The notes under the pieces: model-generated
What the model was told of the DNA's origin: nothing
What the model saw: the letters and a program-made list of their open reading frames with translations, nothing else
Database searches by the model: none
Translations under genes and position numbers: made by a program
Assembly: GCF_004011695.2 (NCBI RefSeq)
Contig: NC_082410.1
Location: 868,001 to 932,000, forward strand
Length of the DNA stretch: 64,000 nucleotides
Reading direction: 5' to 3'
DNA from: Ascochyta rabiei
Lineage: Eukaryota > Ascomycota > Dothideomycetes > Pleosporales > Didymellaceae
In this document: positions 1 through 11,257 of the stretch, one piece after another
Position numbering within the stretch: position 1 is the first letter of the stretch
How the letters are laid out: each line of letters begins with the position of its first letter

Positions 1-3000
1 CTGGCGAAGCTTTAGCCAAGCTTTAACCGGTGAACACTAGCAGCCGCGCAGGGTCCCTGAATGGCTCAAGCAAAGGTTTCATCTCCGAGACAAAAGCTTG
101 CCGACGCAAGGTAGCGTGAGATCAGCACGAATGCGTCAAGGATCGGATGTGCGGCACTGGGTTCCAGGCTACTCCTATGCAGCGCTTGTAATACGAAGGG
201 ACGACATACACCCAATCGTCACCAGCTTCTCTTGGACAGAGTGACAGAAGCGTTTCCATCAGCAGCGAGCACACTCGAGGCCTGGTCCCACTCTACTCCT
301 GCCACTAAGAGCTGAGCGCCGATATAGCAGCAGCTGCTTCTAAACACCGAGCTTGGTTGCACGCTGCTGACGAGGTTGCAGTCTCTCACAGACCCTCCGC
401 GGTTATGCAGCATTGACATACATAGTAAGGTTCAAGGAATAAGTATCGAAGTCAATGCACAATCAACGAATGCATTTGAGACTACACAACACTCGGGTCG
501 AGACGTTACCTAGGTACAAAGAAAGTCTTCCCAACGCGCCCTGCACCACATTGTGCCCTCAGGTCTACCTGCGGTACGCCTGTAACAAAAATTGCTCTTT
601 TCCCCAAGTATTTCTACGTCCGAAGCGAAAAAAGCTGCTTTTTTTATTTTTAAAGAACACTATGTCACTGACGTTCCAGGATTCTGCGCTGCCGTCTCTC
701 TTGTAGATCTGGAAAGCGGATTAAGTATCTCTGAAGAGCCCAAATGATTTTTGTGTCGTATGGAGGTCGATAAGGGATAGAATCAGGCATGGTTTCGCCA
801 TAGACAGACGATGTCATTCGCTGCAGCAAAGAGGGCTTCCGTGCGCCAGGCGAAGGTATCCTTACTAGCACGGTTGGCCATACATTTTGGTTCTCTTGGG
901 AACGATCAAACGGCTGATGCTAGGTCGTCGGTTCATGTTTCCAGCAGCAATGTGTTTCCTGAAAAGCATGTGCGCACAAATTAAATATACATGACATTAC
1001 TGATGCTTTCAAATTCTTCGACAAGAAGACCACCGCAGCAAATAGCGTTTCTAGTAGAAGAACCCTGAAGAAGCGAAATACGCATCGCGACTATTCACCT
1101 TTGCGTAGTTAATAGCTACTGTATTGTGCAGGAATGCGTAACACCGTCAGCAGGCACGGGAACGACTAATGGTACCTGCAGGCTCAAGGCGAACGACCGC
1201 GTATACTGTGAGTGCTCCTCTCTTACCCAGAAAACATCGCACTTGTATTTGGAAAAGAGGTTCGAAATCAACGAGGCGTGGAATTGTATCGCCGAGGAAC
1301 AAACTCGATGGGTGGCTTGAAGAGTTGCAGAGATAGTAGAACATCAAGAAGACATCTGAAGGATCAACTGGACACCAACATGTTTGATCATCTATCTTAT
1401 ACCGATGGTCAGCAGTCTTTGGAATATCAGGTATCTCCATGGAACATGATCTGATTCGCGTATATCTTCTAACCCACTTCTAGGATCTTATCGAATCTGG
1501 TGTACCTTTAGGCCTGCAGACAGCAGTGGATTCCGGCAGGCTTTCATTGCAGGTGGCGGAGTAGATGGTTACTCGACCTTAGGGAATCTGTAACTTTGGC
1601 TCGTGGAAAAGGTTCTACAGCTTAAACCAAGGGTTGCAGAGACAGAGCCTTGCTGTTACGAAGATTACAGTAGTAGCACATGTCAGCCTCTCAATGTTTG
1701 CAAAAGAATGGATAGTAACGTTCTACAGCTCAAACTCAAACAACCCGATTCAAAGTCACAGAGAGCCATCAGGCAGTGAGAATCGTGGAGGCTGTTGCTC
1801 CGTTACAGGTTCTGAGGCTGGAGGCTTTGACCATCTCAACTTCTCAAGTACATTGGAAGTGATACAAGAAACGACTGCGCGGGACGTAACACAGCTTGGC
1901 TGGCTTGGCTGAGCCTCAGGAGCTGAACGGCCGGTTGGATAGCATCCACAAGGAAGTGTATGTGGTTATGATTGGTAAGGACAAGGTTTAAGTGTGATGC
2001 ATTGGGTATTAGGAACGGATCCATTGTAGCTTGTAATCGGAGCCGCAAGCACATGACAAGCAACAGAGTTAGATCCTGAGCCGTCGATGACTAGGAATAC
2101 CGTAATACTATCGGATCGTGTACAAGATGCTTGTAACAAGCTTACCGCATACGGCGCTAGTCGATGATGCTCTGATATCACTGGTCGAGTACCACGGAAA
2201 GCCTTCCCCAGCCATCAACACTTGACCTTTCCTTCTTCTTTTGGAAATTCAAGCAGGCCTTAGTCTCGACGATATCAGGAGCTCATTCTGTACGAAGGTG
2301 TAACGCCCCGCCGTGAAATCTCAAGTGCGGAGCTGCCACGTGCGTGTGAAGGGATTCGGAGCTTGGATTTTCTTGATCTGTGAGTAAAGACTTCGGATGG
2401 CACGCGGATAACAGAAAGAGTTTCTTTGGACGTGCAAGGTACACCTGTTTCCAAAATAGAACTGATCATCTTTGTCTAAGAAGGTGAAAAGGACATTGCA
2501 GCTTTACCATACAAAATTGTCAACGTCAGCGAGCGAGCAGTCTCAAAATCAGATCAAACTGCTCGACCCGTTGCAATCACTATTTCACTCAAAGGCCTAA
2601 CATCAATGTCTCACTAAAGTATGGTTGACAATCGCGGTACGTAGATGTGTTGCCCAAGGTTCTGCAGCTCGCTGCAAGAAACCCTGAAGCGAAACGGGTC
2701 ATAGCGCATTCACCGTCACTATGTGCGCATTTGCACGAGACCAAATGAAAAATTCCACAACCACGCGACAAAAAATTGTTCTCTGCTTACCTGCTGAAAA
2801 GACTCCAAAGGTCCAGCCTGGACTAGCAGTAGAGCGCAACCTCAAAACCTAGTTTCACGAAACTTGGCACGTGTACATTACCGAATACTGACCAGCTCGA
2901 GCCACATTTTGCAAGGTATTCATTCCTTTCGATGGATGTTACTGGCGGGAGTCTTCTCCACTGTCGAAGATGGTTTCCAGGAGTTACTACTTTAGGCAAA

Positions 3001-3473
3001 TATTCCAGATCCTTGCAAGTTACAAGATCGAGGGTAGCAAAAGCAGTAAAGGTGTGCGTAGGGCTTTTAGAACAACGGACACGTGTGGGTGGCGATGGTG
3101 ACGGCTGATGATGTGTATTATACGAACTGTCTTACGTGTGTACGAAACGTGAAAATGACGAAACTGAAACCGGATGTACGACAGAAAGGCATACACCCCG
3201 CCTTGATGGCAGCCAATGGCGCCAACTAGAAGTCTGGGCCAGGTACAGTGTGAGATGCAGTAAGACTCTTACGAAAACCAAAACAGATATATGGATGAAA
3301 AGCATGATGAAAGAGATGCAAGGGTATCTTGTGTGCAATGCTGAGGAAGACCTGACTGATAAACAGAACAATTTGCAGGGGTATCATCTGAAGACTTCGC
3401 TGATGCGACAGCATGTAGTACGGACTCACGATAAGGTATGTGTGACTTTCTCTTGTCGGACTTCTCATCAAGA
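1..3473. other. Gene-poor region, no gene recognised
   Basis: Six-frame reading shows only short open frames (all under about 130 codons) that overlap each other on both strands, and none gives a recognisable domain, signal peptide or plausible splice chain. The base composition is not strikingly AT-rich. I see no terminal repeats, integrase or reverse-transcriptase motifs, so a transposon relic is possible but not supported. Confidence 0.5.
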
Positions 3474-4466
3474 TTATCTTCGTGACTGCCTGTTTCGTGA
3501 ACTTGACTCTGCGTGACTGCCAGAGGCTTGTGAACTACTGACACAATCCCAGTTGAAAGGCATTTGCGAGGTAGGGATAGTAACACCCTCATATCTTCGA
3601 AGCCTTTCTCTTCGTGGCGGCGGTGATGGCTGCGCAAAAGCGTCTCGGCGCACAGTCTCGAGCGCTTGGTTGGTAGCAGCGAGTACAGCGAAACGGCGGT
3701 CAGGCACTCGCCTAGCAGCCGAGTTTGGCGTCCTGGAGCGCGTATTGCGTGTAGTTGGAGCCTGCTGCTCCTGCTGACGTGAACGACGATGGCGGGGTTG
3801 AGAGGGCGAAGAATTTGAAGTTGTTTCGTGCTGCTGTGGAGATCGATGTTGGCGACTAGAGCGGTGGCTGCGTGGTGAAGCGTCCAGTGTCTGGTAGTTG
3901 CGCCTCGATGGTGTTTTCGGTGGCGAAGGCGCAAAGAACGCCCAGCCTCTCGAGGGTTCGGGGCGAGGGTTCTTCTTCGATTTTGTGTTCCTCGGTGGAT
4001 CGCGCTTGGCTCCACGGCCACGAAGCGTCGATTGCGACGTATGTTTTGGATGTCGCTGGCGTTGATGTGTGCTACGATGAGGCCGAGGATTCAATAGTGT
4101 CTCCTGTGAAGAGTGTGTGCTTGTAGCATACTGAGTGCCTCCTGGATGTACTGAGCGTTGCCGCATGCTGGGAACTTGGACATTCAGGGTTGGTCTGTGT
4201 TGGTATGGATCGCTATGTTGGTATTGTGACTGTGGTTCAACTTCATCTCTCGCTCGTCGCGGTAAACGCGGGACATCAGCGTTGGTCGACCGCCTCTTCT
4301 TCGTAGAATCTCTCGATCTGCGCTTCTCCTGAAGCTCTCCAACGATGGGCCTACCATTGCCGTGAGACACGCCATCCGCCGGCGCATCCCGTTTCCTCTT
4401 CTCGTTCGACGATGATGATTTGCTTTTCGATTTGCTTGAGAAGCCAAAGTTGAAACACCAGCACAT
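3474..4466 (-). CDS. Low-complexity basic hypothetical protein (330 aa)
   Basis: Single uninterrupted frame of 330 codons starting at an ATG. The N-terminus reads MCWCFNFGF followed by a Ser/Lys run (about residues 10-22). Two cysteines at positions 2 and 4 next to hydrophobic and then basic residues could be a lipid-modification or membrane-contact motif; this is inference only. The rest is rich in Arg, Ser, Gln, Pro and His with no visible fold and is probably disordered, except a more ordered-looking stretch near residues 255-310 that contains Ala/Leu/Glu and ends in an MPFNWD motif. No family is recognised. Frame length, start context and the Cys motif support a real gene, but the low complexity leaves some risk of a chance frame. 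Confidence 0.55.
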   Translation of the reverse strand: MCWCFNFGFSSKSKSKSSSSNEKRKRDAPADGVSHGNGRPIVGELQEKRRSRDSTKKRRSTNADVPRLPRRARDEVEPQSQYQHSDPYQHRPTLNVQVPSMRQRSVHPGGTQYATSTHSSQETLLNPRPHRSTHQRQRHPKHTSQSTLRGRGAKRDPPRNTKSKKNPRPEPSRGWAFFAPSPPKTPSRRNYQTLDASPRSHRSSRQHRSPQQHETTSNSSPSQPRHRRSRQQEQQAPTTRNTRSRTPNSAARRVPDRRFAVLAATNQALETVRRDAFAQPSPPPRRERLRRYEGVTIPTSQMPFNWDCVSSSQASGSHAESSSRNRQSRR

Positions 4467-6091
4467 AGCTACCAGGATTTGGTCTCAGCCCGCTATGCGC
4501 TGAGATATTTGTTCGATATATCTCCTGGCGATGTCGATAGCCTTCGCCTGCAAGGCCTTCCGGATTGGTGGAGCTGGGATGATGCAGTTGAGGGACGCAA
4601 GGAGCTACTTATGGGCGCGCGACAACCAATAACGATTGCGACAAGGACTTGAATGTTTCAAAGCAAGGGATACTTAGAGAACTAGGCGCAAGAGAGAGAA
4701 AGAGGCTTGGGCATGATGATCTCATGTGAAGACAAAGACCTGGCAAGGTAGCACACCGCATCACGGTCGCGGCGTCGAAGCCGAATGTCAATAAAGCGCT
4801 TGACTGCATGGCCTGAAGCTAATCAAGAAGGATTCCATCCGAAGTACCTGGTATCGACGAATTGCGCTCCAATCAGGTTCGAGTGTATCTGATGGTGTGC
4901 GAGGAAAAGACTGATTCGTAAGTTCACGGAGGGGTGGCTTACTGGGCCACATGACACCTTCGGACCGGGCAGCTGATCGACTCATCTTTCGCATAGCGGC
5001 GGTCTCCTGTCGTGAATGTGTATGTAGAACGCTCAATGTGTCCAAAGGGGCGGCGAGAGGCTCTTATACGGGCACATTGGTTACTTTTGAGACGATTAAT
5101 GCCTTTCATGTGCTGGCTCTGCCGGTACCTGCGTTTGCTACGTGGCACCTGTGCAGACAGCGCGGGACGGCTCGCAGCAGTCGATCCTGGGCACGGTCAT
5201 CGGCGGAAGTGTCCTTGTGTGACTCTAGCTGCAGGTGAAGGGATGGGACCTGATCTGCTGACGTCGACGGATTGCTTATCGTTATCGGTCCTTCGGTGAC
5301 GCCATTGGCTAGCTGGGAAAGCCTGGCCCCATCCGCGCAAGCGAGCAGTGAATGTCAGTAGGGAACCATGCGCGATGTTTCAGTCCGGGTTTGGGGGAGC
5401 ATGTCAGTCGAAACCTGATTGATGAGCACGTGTTCCTGATTCTTCTGATCGTCTTCGCGCAAGCAAACATCCATCAGATCTCAGACTCGCCACCTTCTTT
5501 CCGAAACGAGCTCACTCTGGCTTAGAGCAATTGACGGCCAGCCAATAGTCTCGCAAGAACGGCTGTTCGTCTTGCCTGTCGCAACTCACCTGCAGCGGGT
5601 CCTAATGTTGAGATACTACGCGAGTAATGTTCTTTATGCTCGCCGATAAACTTTGAAGCGCAAGGCGATGTTGGTGCCGCCAAAGTGAGTTAGAGGCTTC
5701 GTCATTCTGAATGCGCTCGAGGAGAAGCCTCTTGCTGTACTAGGCAGATCACGAAGAGAGACGCATTGAGTAGAGTACAGGATCGAAACGCCCCTCTCTA
5801 TATGATCTCATGGATGGCCAGACTCCGACGAAGAACCATGATTTGCACACGTACATTTTACAGTCCCAGCAGCCGATTGAGCCGTCGATACGAAACCCAT
5901 CAGGAACGACGCGGTAGGATGCAGTTCTGACGGCTTCTAACGGATATAGGCAGCAGCTTAACGCCGCACCCCACTGTCCCACCTGTCGTCATCCTTCAGA
6001 ATAACTCGCAATGTTCCGCAACATACCTTCTTCTCATCGGGTCGTACAGATCTCAAATTATATCCAAAGAACCCGGAACCAAGTTTCTACA
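4467..6091. other. Intergenic, no gene recognised
   Basis: Holds the upstream region of the minus-strand basic protein and of the plus-strand aldo-keto reductase. Open frames here are under 100 codons, overlap one another and show no domain. No tRNA or tandem repeat was seen. Confidence 0.45.
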
Positions 6092-7195
6092 ATGCCGCTC
6101 ATTGCCCAGAACCCAAATGAACGTGTTATCCTGGGGTTGATGACCTTCGGTAGCTAGCCCATCCCCACCTACCCCACTAGAGCTCCAGCTGAACCTCCAC
6201 AGGTCCTGATACATCCTCTGGAGCCCGCATCACAGATCACGGCGAATTCACAAAGCACCTCGACTACTTTCAGTCGAAAGGCTATGATGAGATCGACACG
6301 GCCCGCATGTATGTTGGCGGCAAGCAGGAGGGCTGGACACGCGATGCAAAGTGGAAGGACCGAGGGTTCACACTTGCAACCAAGGTCTATCCTTACAAAG
6401 CTGGAGTCCACGAGCCTGAGTCGCTCAAAGAGCACTTCAACACCTCATTGAAGGAGTTGGGCACAGATACCGTAGACATCTTCTACCTGCATGCGCCAGA
6501 CCGATCAGTACCGTTCGAAAAGACGTTGGAGGCAGTCAACGAGTTGCACAAGGAGGGCAGATTCGTCCAACTCGGCCTCAGTAACTACGCTGCTTGGGAG
6601 GTGGCTGAGATCTGGAACATCGCAAAAGAGAGGGGCTGGGTAAAGCCAACAATCTACCAGGCAATGTATAATGCCATTAGTAAGACTGCCATCACCTCTT
6701 GTCTGCGTACAAGAACTGACGTCTCCAGCCCGTGCCATCGAACCCGAGCTTATCCCAGCTTGCCGCAAGTACAAGATCGATGTTGTTGTCTACAACCCTC
6801 TTGCAGGTGGTCTCTTCTCTGGCAAGATCAAGTCTGCGGACATTATCCCTGACGACGGTCGCTTCGGCAAAGAGGCTGACCGTGTGGGCTCCATGTACCG
6901 CGAGCGCTACTTCAAGAAGGGTACTTTCGACGCCCTGAAGATTGTAGAAGATGTTGCGCAGAAGAACAACTTGACATTGCTCGAGATTGCGCTGAGGTGG
7001 ACTGTCCACCACTCTGACCTCAAGACAAGGGCCAAGGGCGGCAACGACGGTGTCATAATTGGCGTGAGCAGCTTCAGTCAGTTGGAAGGAAATCTGGCAG
7101 ATCTGGAGAAGGGCCCACTACCGGACGACGTTGTGCAGGCGTTGGACGAGGCATGGTTGGTTGCAAAGGCCACGGCTCCGACTTATTTCCGATAG
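6092..7195 (+). CDS. Aldo-keto reductase, AKR7 (aflatoxin B1 aldehyde reductase) type
   Basis: Three exons by frame continuity: 6092-6149, 6203-6679 and 6729-7195, giving 333 aa, the usual AKR7 length. The first exon ends in GLMTFG, the glycine-rich start of the barrel. The expected catalytic tetrad is visible: Asp51 and Tyr56 (in YDEIDTARMY), Lys80 (ATKVYP) and His116 (FYLHAPD). The region YQAMYNAITR just before the second splice and the C-terminal GVSSFSQLEGNL motif, which binds the NADPH adenosine phosphate in AKRs, also fit. The family reduces dialdehydes and other aldehydes with NADPH in the cytosol. Intron 1 starts with an in-frame stop, so a one-exon reading of the start fails. The exact substrate cannot be told from sequence. 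Confidence 0.9.
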
Positions 7196-7557
7196 GGAAT
7201 CGGATAGCTTCGAAGTAGTTTAAGCAATAGCGCTTGGTCCTGTCACTTGTAAAACTTCTAATACGTCGTATCCAAAGCCAAGATTGAAGACAGTAGGTCA
7301 CCACACTACTCGGTTCTGTGCCATGCGGGTTTGAGTTAATCCCAGGACGAGTTGGGTTACTGGTGGAGTGGGTGTTTTGTAATCGTTTTGAGCTTCTCAA
7401 CCCACAGTAGCGAACGTGTGCAAATTGAGGTATGGTTGCGATAGGAGTCCACCCGAGAGGTCAGTTTGAAAGCACACCTCGTGACTGCGCGTTAGCTTTT
7501 CACATTGAATTGCGTCTCTCTTGCCATCTGCTCTTGAACAACTAACCGCCCCACACT
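7196..7557. other. Intergenic, 3' region of the AKR gene and promoter of the MGMT gene
   Basis: About 360 bp between two plus-strand genes. I see no further open frame or repeat. The short spacing means the terminator of the reductase and the promoter of the repair gene must both lie here. Confidence 0.5.
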
Positions 7558-8002
7558 ATGTCAAAGGTACAAAAAGTCACGGAGTACCAAGAACGCGTCT
7601 ATGCACTCCTGCAGCAGATACCCGAGGGGCGCATCACAACATATGCTGCAATGTCGAAAGCGTTGAACAGCTCTCCGCGCGCAGTTGGCGGCGCGCTGAG
7701 AAGCAATCCATTCGCACCCGATATACCTTGTCATAGGTGTATAGCTAGCACAGGTGTATGTTTCAGTCTCAGCCGTGTTTACTCCGCCCTGGCTCCTGTA
7801 CTTTTGATTGCTAGGCAGGCTGACATCTCGTGAATAGTTTGTTGGCGGCTTTAAGGGCGACTGGGAAAAAGTGCCAAGCGGGCAGAACCAAGAGTCGAAA
7901 CGGATGTTGCTTGAAGGCGAAGGCGTGTTATTTGATGCGAATGGGTACTTGATTGACAAGAAAGTCTTGTGGGATGAGTTTGATATGAAGAAGTTGAGGT
8001 GA
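7558..8002 (+). CDS. Methylated-DNA-protein cysteine methyltransferase (MGMT/Ogt C-terminal domain)
   Basis: Two exons, 7558-7755 and 7838-8002 (120 aa). The donor at 7756 is a consensus GTATGT. The protein has the DNA-binding helix-turn-helix and active-site block of O6-alkylguanine alkyltransferases: a GRITTYAAMSKAL helix, then SPRAVGGALRSNP, and PCHR with the acceptor Cys at residue 58. After the splice follows GGFKG and a Leu-rich end. Presence of the PCHR cysteine separates it from the catalytically dead Atl1-type proteins, where this Cys is replaced. It lacks the N-terminal domain of Ada/Ogt, so it is a minimal single-domain form. Expected role: direct reversal of O6-alkylguanine in the nucleus. 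Short size makes Atl-like signalling an alternative, but the Cys argues for true transfer. Confidence 0.88.
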
Positions 8003-8190
8003 GCAGGAAAGGGTGGGGCGGACAGAGGTGGGGCTACGTCACAACTCCAAAAAGTTCTAGATATTCGACATGGGCTACATCAGATACATCACAGCTTGCC
8101 CAGGTACAAAACAGCAACTATAAAGTCGAGTAACATCTATTGTGTACGTGATTTATTACAGTCAAACCCGCAGAACTTCCCACTCGCGCA

Positions 8191-9905
8191 ATGGGTCCGA
8201 AGAGAAAAGACTTCCTGAAGCCAGGCAAGCCGAAAGGCAAGCTGAAGGCGCCCGATCCACAGACCGAGAACGACTTCCTGGAAGCTGCAGACGAGCACGA
8301 ACAAGCTGCAGGCAAGTGGCGGGCTGGCGACGCTGCCAAAGCAACCCGTTTCTTCAATCGTGCCATCGACACTTACAATGAAGGCCTGAAGCGGCACCCG
8401 CAGTCGTTCGACCTGGCCTACAACAAGTGAGTTCGTGCCTGTACGTACTGTATGGGGTAGCTTCTAACCAAATCAGAGCAAACTTAGAATACAGTCTTTC
8501 AGAGGATGAGAGAATTCTACCCCATCTGGGAAGCAGGACAGCATTGTTGGAAGAGACCCTCAACTCTCATCGCCATGCCATATCGTTGAACCCTACCAAT
8601 ACAGACATATTATTCAACACTGCACAGGTCCTTACTTCTCTAGCAGAAACTGGCCTAGAAGATGGAACTCAAGAGATTGCTAAAGTGCCAGCGAGAACGC
8701 TGCTGGAAGAAGCTGTGGACATCTTCACCGGATGCCTACAAAAGCAGCAGCAAGAGTATGAGCAAATGCAGGCAGAGATTGCAAAAGCCCAGGCGTCTGG
8801 AGAGTACCAAGAGGCATGGGAAGGTGACCGACCGCAGCCTGCTGAGACTGAAAAGCAGGACGACGCAGAATCGGCTTCGACGTCACCAGAAGGGCCGGGA
8901 GACTGGGCCACAGTTGAAGAGCCCGTGACACCATTGACCATTCTTGAGACGTGTACTGCGCAGTTGGGAGCTCTTATTACCCTGCTTGGACTATACACTC
9001 CAGAAGACCTGCCCAGCATCGAGAAGAAAGCCCAGGACGGTCTCCTGACGGCAACAGAAATCATCCCTGCTCTGATAGACATCATCGATGCATCGCCAGA
9101 GTCGGATTCCGAGGAAGAAACCGAAGCAGGACCCACACTGTCCATAGGACAATCATCTGCAGCAGAAGAAGCCTCAACAACACCCAAAGAAGACGCACTT
9201 CTTGCTGCAGCAAACTTCCAGGCCAGTATTGCAGAAGCCATGTGCCGCAGCGGCAGAAGCACATCGGCACAATACGCACAACAGGTTGAGCAGACATTCG
9301 CTCTACTGATCAAAGAATCCCAAGGGACTAAAAGCCCCGGGCTTGCGTACATCAACATTCGATCGTCGTACGCAGACGCACTCATCGACCTTGCTTCCTC
9401 GATAGCAGACAATCTACAGTACACCACCTCGTCACCCACCTTCATCTCTGATCTGGAGCTCCAATGGACCGCGCTATCGCAAGCCCAGCAGACACTGACC
9501 GAAGTCTCCTCGCCACCCTTCTCCTCTCTGCTGTCGCCATCCCGTCTAGCAGACATCTTCCTAGCCCGCGGCGACACAGAGCTCTTCCGCTTCCGCCTCG
9601 CAACCACGCCGGGCGCGAAACAAGCATGGGCAAACAGCAACACCGTTGTGGTAGCCAACGCCGGCGTGTTTTACCGTGGCGCCAGAAGCTACGCGCAGAA
9701 CGCAGGCGCTGCGGCAACACGTGGCATCGCCGACGCAAAGGCGATCGTAGCAGAGATCCTGAAAGAAGTGGCGAGTGGTTCGAACACAAGAAAGGAGGGC
9801 TGGAAAGGCAGAAGCGCGGAAGTTGCGGCCGTGCTGGGCCAGATGGTAGAAGAGGGCATCGTCGCCGAGGAGAACGCACAGGGTGTGTTGAGATTTGCAG
9901 AGTGA
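8191..9905 (+). CDS. TPR-like conserved fungal protein (554 aa)
   Basis: Two exons, 8191-8426 and 8477-9905, joined at a GTGAGT donor and CAG acceptor so that YNK runs into ANLEYSL. The basic N-terminus (about residues 1-25) is followed by two helical-repeat segments: residues 30-85, with the GDAAKATRFFNRAIDTYNEGLKRHP pattern split over the tetratricopeptide consensus, and about 105-150 with HAISLNPTNTDILFN. A Glu-rich acidic stretch lies near residues 200-215 and again near 290-310, and the C-terminal half is helical. This architecture resembles the fungal TPR chaperone group that includes Acl4 (dedicated chaperone of ribosomal protein L4), but I cannot confirm orthology from memory. The product is probably a soluble nuclear or cytosolic adaptor. 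Confidence 0.72.
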
Positions 9906-10002
9906 ATGTGTTTCCCTCTCACACACGTGCTGCTCAAGCCATTCGTTTGCATACCATCGAGCGCATGACTACATACGAACAAACTCTGCTATATCATGCC
10001 GA

Positions 10003-10046
10003 CCTTCTCTCTTCTTTTTCTCTCACTCTCTCTCTCTCTCACTCCT
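10003..10046 (+). promoter_or_regulatory. CT-rich tract upstream of the 78-aa gene
   Basis: A nearly pure C/T run including a TCTCTCTCTCTCTC block ends about 30 nt before the ATG at 10075. Pyrimidine tracts just upstream of the transcription start are common in constitutive filamentous-fungal promoters. Assignment is by position and composition only. Confidence 0.45.
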
Positions 10047-10074
10047 TCCACACACACCCAACCTAACCCCCAGC

Positions 10075-10311
10075 ATGTCCGAACAGCACCCCAAAAAACC
10101 AGAAGCCCGGCCCGCAGGCGCGCCTCCAAACCGCAACGACGTCTTCAACCCCACCGACGACAAGCAGAAGCGCGACGCCGCCAGCGCAGACGAAGGGAAG
10201 ATCTCCATCTGGGACGCGCTGAAGGACAAGGGAAACGCGGCGCGGCGCAAGAGTATGCAGTTCCTGGGTCTGGACGCAGCGGGGAAAAGAGACGGCGGAA
10301 AAGAGCAATGA
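10075..10311 (+). CDS. Small conserved-looking hydrophilic protein (78 aa)
   Basis: Open frame of 78 codons from the ATG at 10075; the frame stays open further upstream, but that part lies in the CT tract and in the previous gene's 3' region. The protein is highly charged: a Pro/Lys-rich N-terminus, then NDVFNPTDD, a Lys/Arg/Asp stretch, and a C-terminal amphipathic segment ISIWDALKDKGNAARRKSM ending in FLGLD. That shape, disordered front with one short helix at the back, is typical of small fungal stress- or chromatin-associated proteins, but I do not recognise a family. The CT-rich promoter tract directly ahead supports a real gene. Confidence 0.6.
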   Translation: MSEQHPKKPEARPAGAPPNRNDVFNPTDDKQKRDAASADEGKISIWDALKDKGNAARRKSMQFLGLDAAGKRDGGKEQ

Positions 10312-11257
10312 AGGCGAAGTAAATTGGTAAGACGAGACAAAGACGAGACAAAGACGAGCTAGGAAATGCAGGAGATGGCGTGACATGGGCGTGTTGAGTG
10401 AGCGAGCGGTGGAGAGGGGGTGGAGGGAGGGAGGGGTGTAGGGAGGGAGTGCGAGGTGATTAGTATTACAGCAGCTTCACTCACTCACTCACTCACCCAC
10501 TTCCCATCTCCCGCCTCAAGCAGCATCACCTCTGCTCTCCCCAGACAAACAAAATACAACGTTCTAGACAAGCACGAAATCGGAACAAGGGGAAAAGCGT
10601 GGACGTTCAAGGCGTTCGTTTTTCGGATACATGGAAAAAAAAAAAACTCCAAAAAAAAACCCCAAACAGCATACTGTACTTTTTAAATGTCTTTTCTTTC
10701 TTTTACGGTCAAAACTGGCGTTTTTTTTCTTTTCCCAAATTTGGTTTTTGTAATCTGCCATGTGCAGATTGTGTAAAGTTTTTATTAACCATTTGCTTTC
10801 TTTGCGTTGGGGTTTGTATTCATGGGTATGAGTTGTTGGCGGTTAGGCGCTCTGGGGAGGGCATGGTGGGTGCGTGATTGTTCGGGGGATCTTTTTCGAC
10901 GAGGTGGCAAGGTGGTTGTGGATTGCTGATTGCTGCAGTGTGGAAGGCGGGTTGGGTTGGGTAGGGTTGGTTGAAGTAGGTGGTGGAGGTGGGTGAGATG
11001 GAGGCGTGGACTGGCTTGTGTGCATGAGGGGTTCGTGTGCTCAGCTGTGGCGTTGGCTGACTGCATGGGCTCGCGAGGAGCCGCGATGGAGCACTCGAGA
11101 ACACTCGATGATGTCTCTTGTGTGCAAGAGTAGTCAGCCATAAATCGACTCGCTGGGACGGCGGACGGCGGTGCTGGTGTCGTCATGGTCTGTATTCTCA
11201 AGCTATGGGTATCTTTACTTCGCCTCCAATCCACTGTCAAGACATGTACGGTATCGA
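10312..11257. other. Intergenic with A/T homopolymer runs
   Basis: Lies between two converging genes. It contains A-runs at about 10633-10665, T-runs around 10721-10735, a GGGAGGGAG-type purine tract near 10414-10448 and short CACT repeats at 10476-10497. Open frames on the minus strand at 10785-11240 are Pro/Thr/Ser-rich with no domain and are not called. Confidence 0.45.

Noticed and set aside
1..3473. Possible transposon relic
   Set aside because: No terminal repeats, no pol or transposase motifs, and no strong AT bias; left as gene-poor sequence.
8669..9658. 329-codon minus-strand frame opposite the TPR protein
   Set aside because: Opposite-strand shadow with Ser/Ala composition and no recognisable domain.
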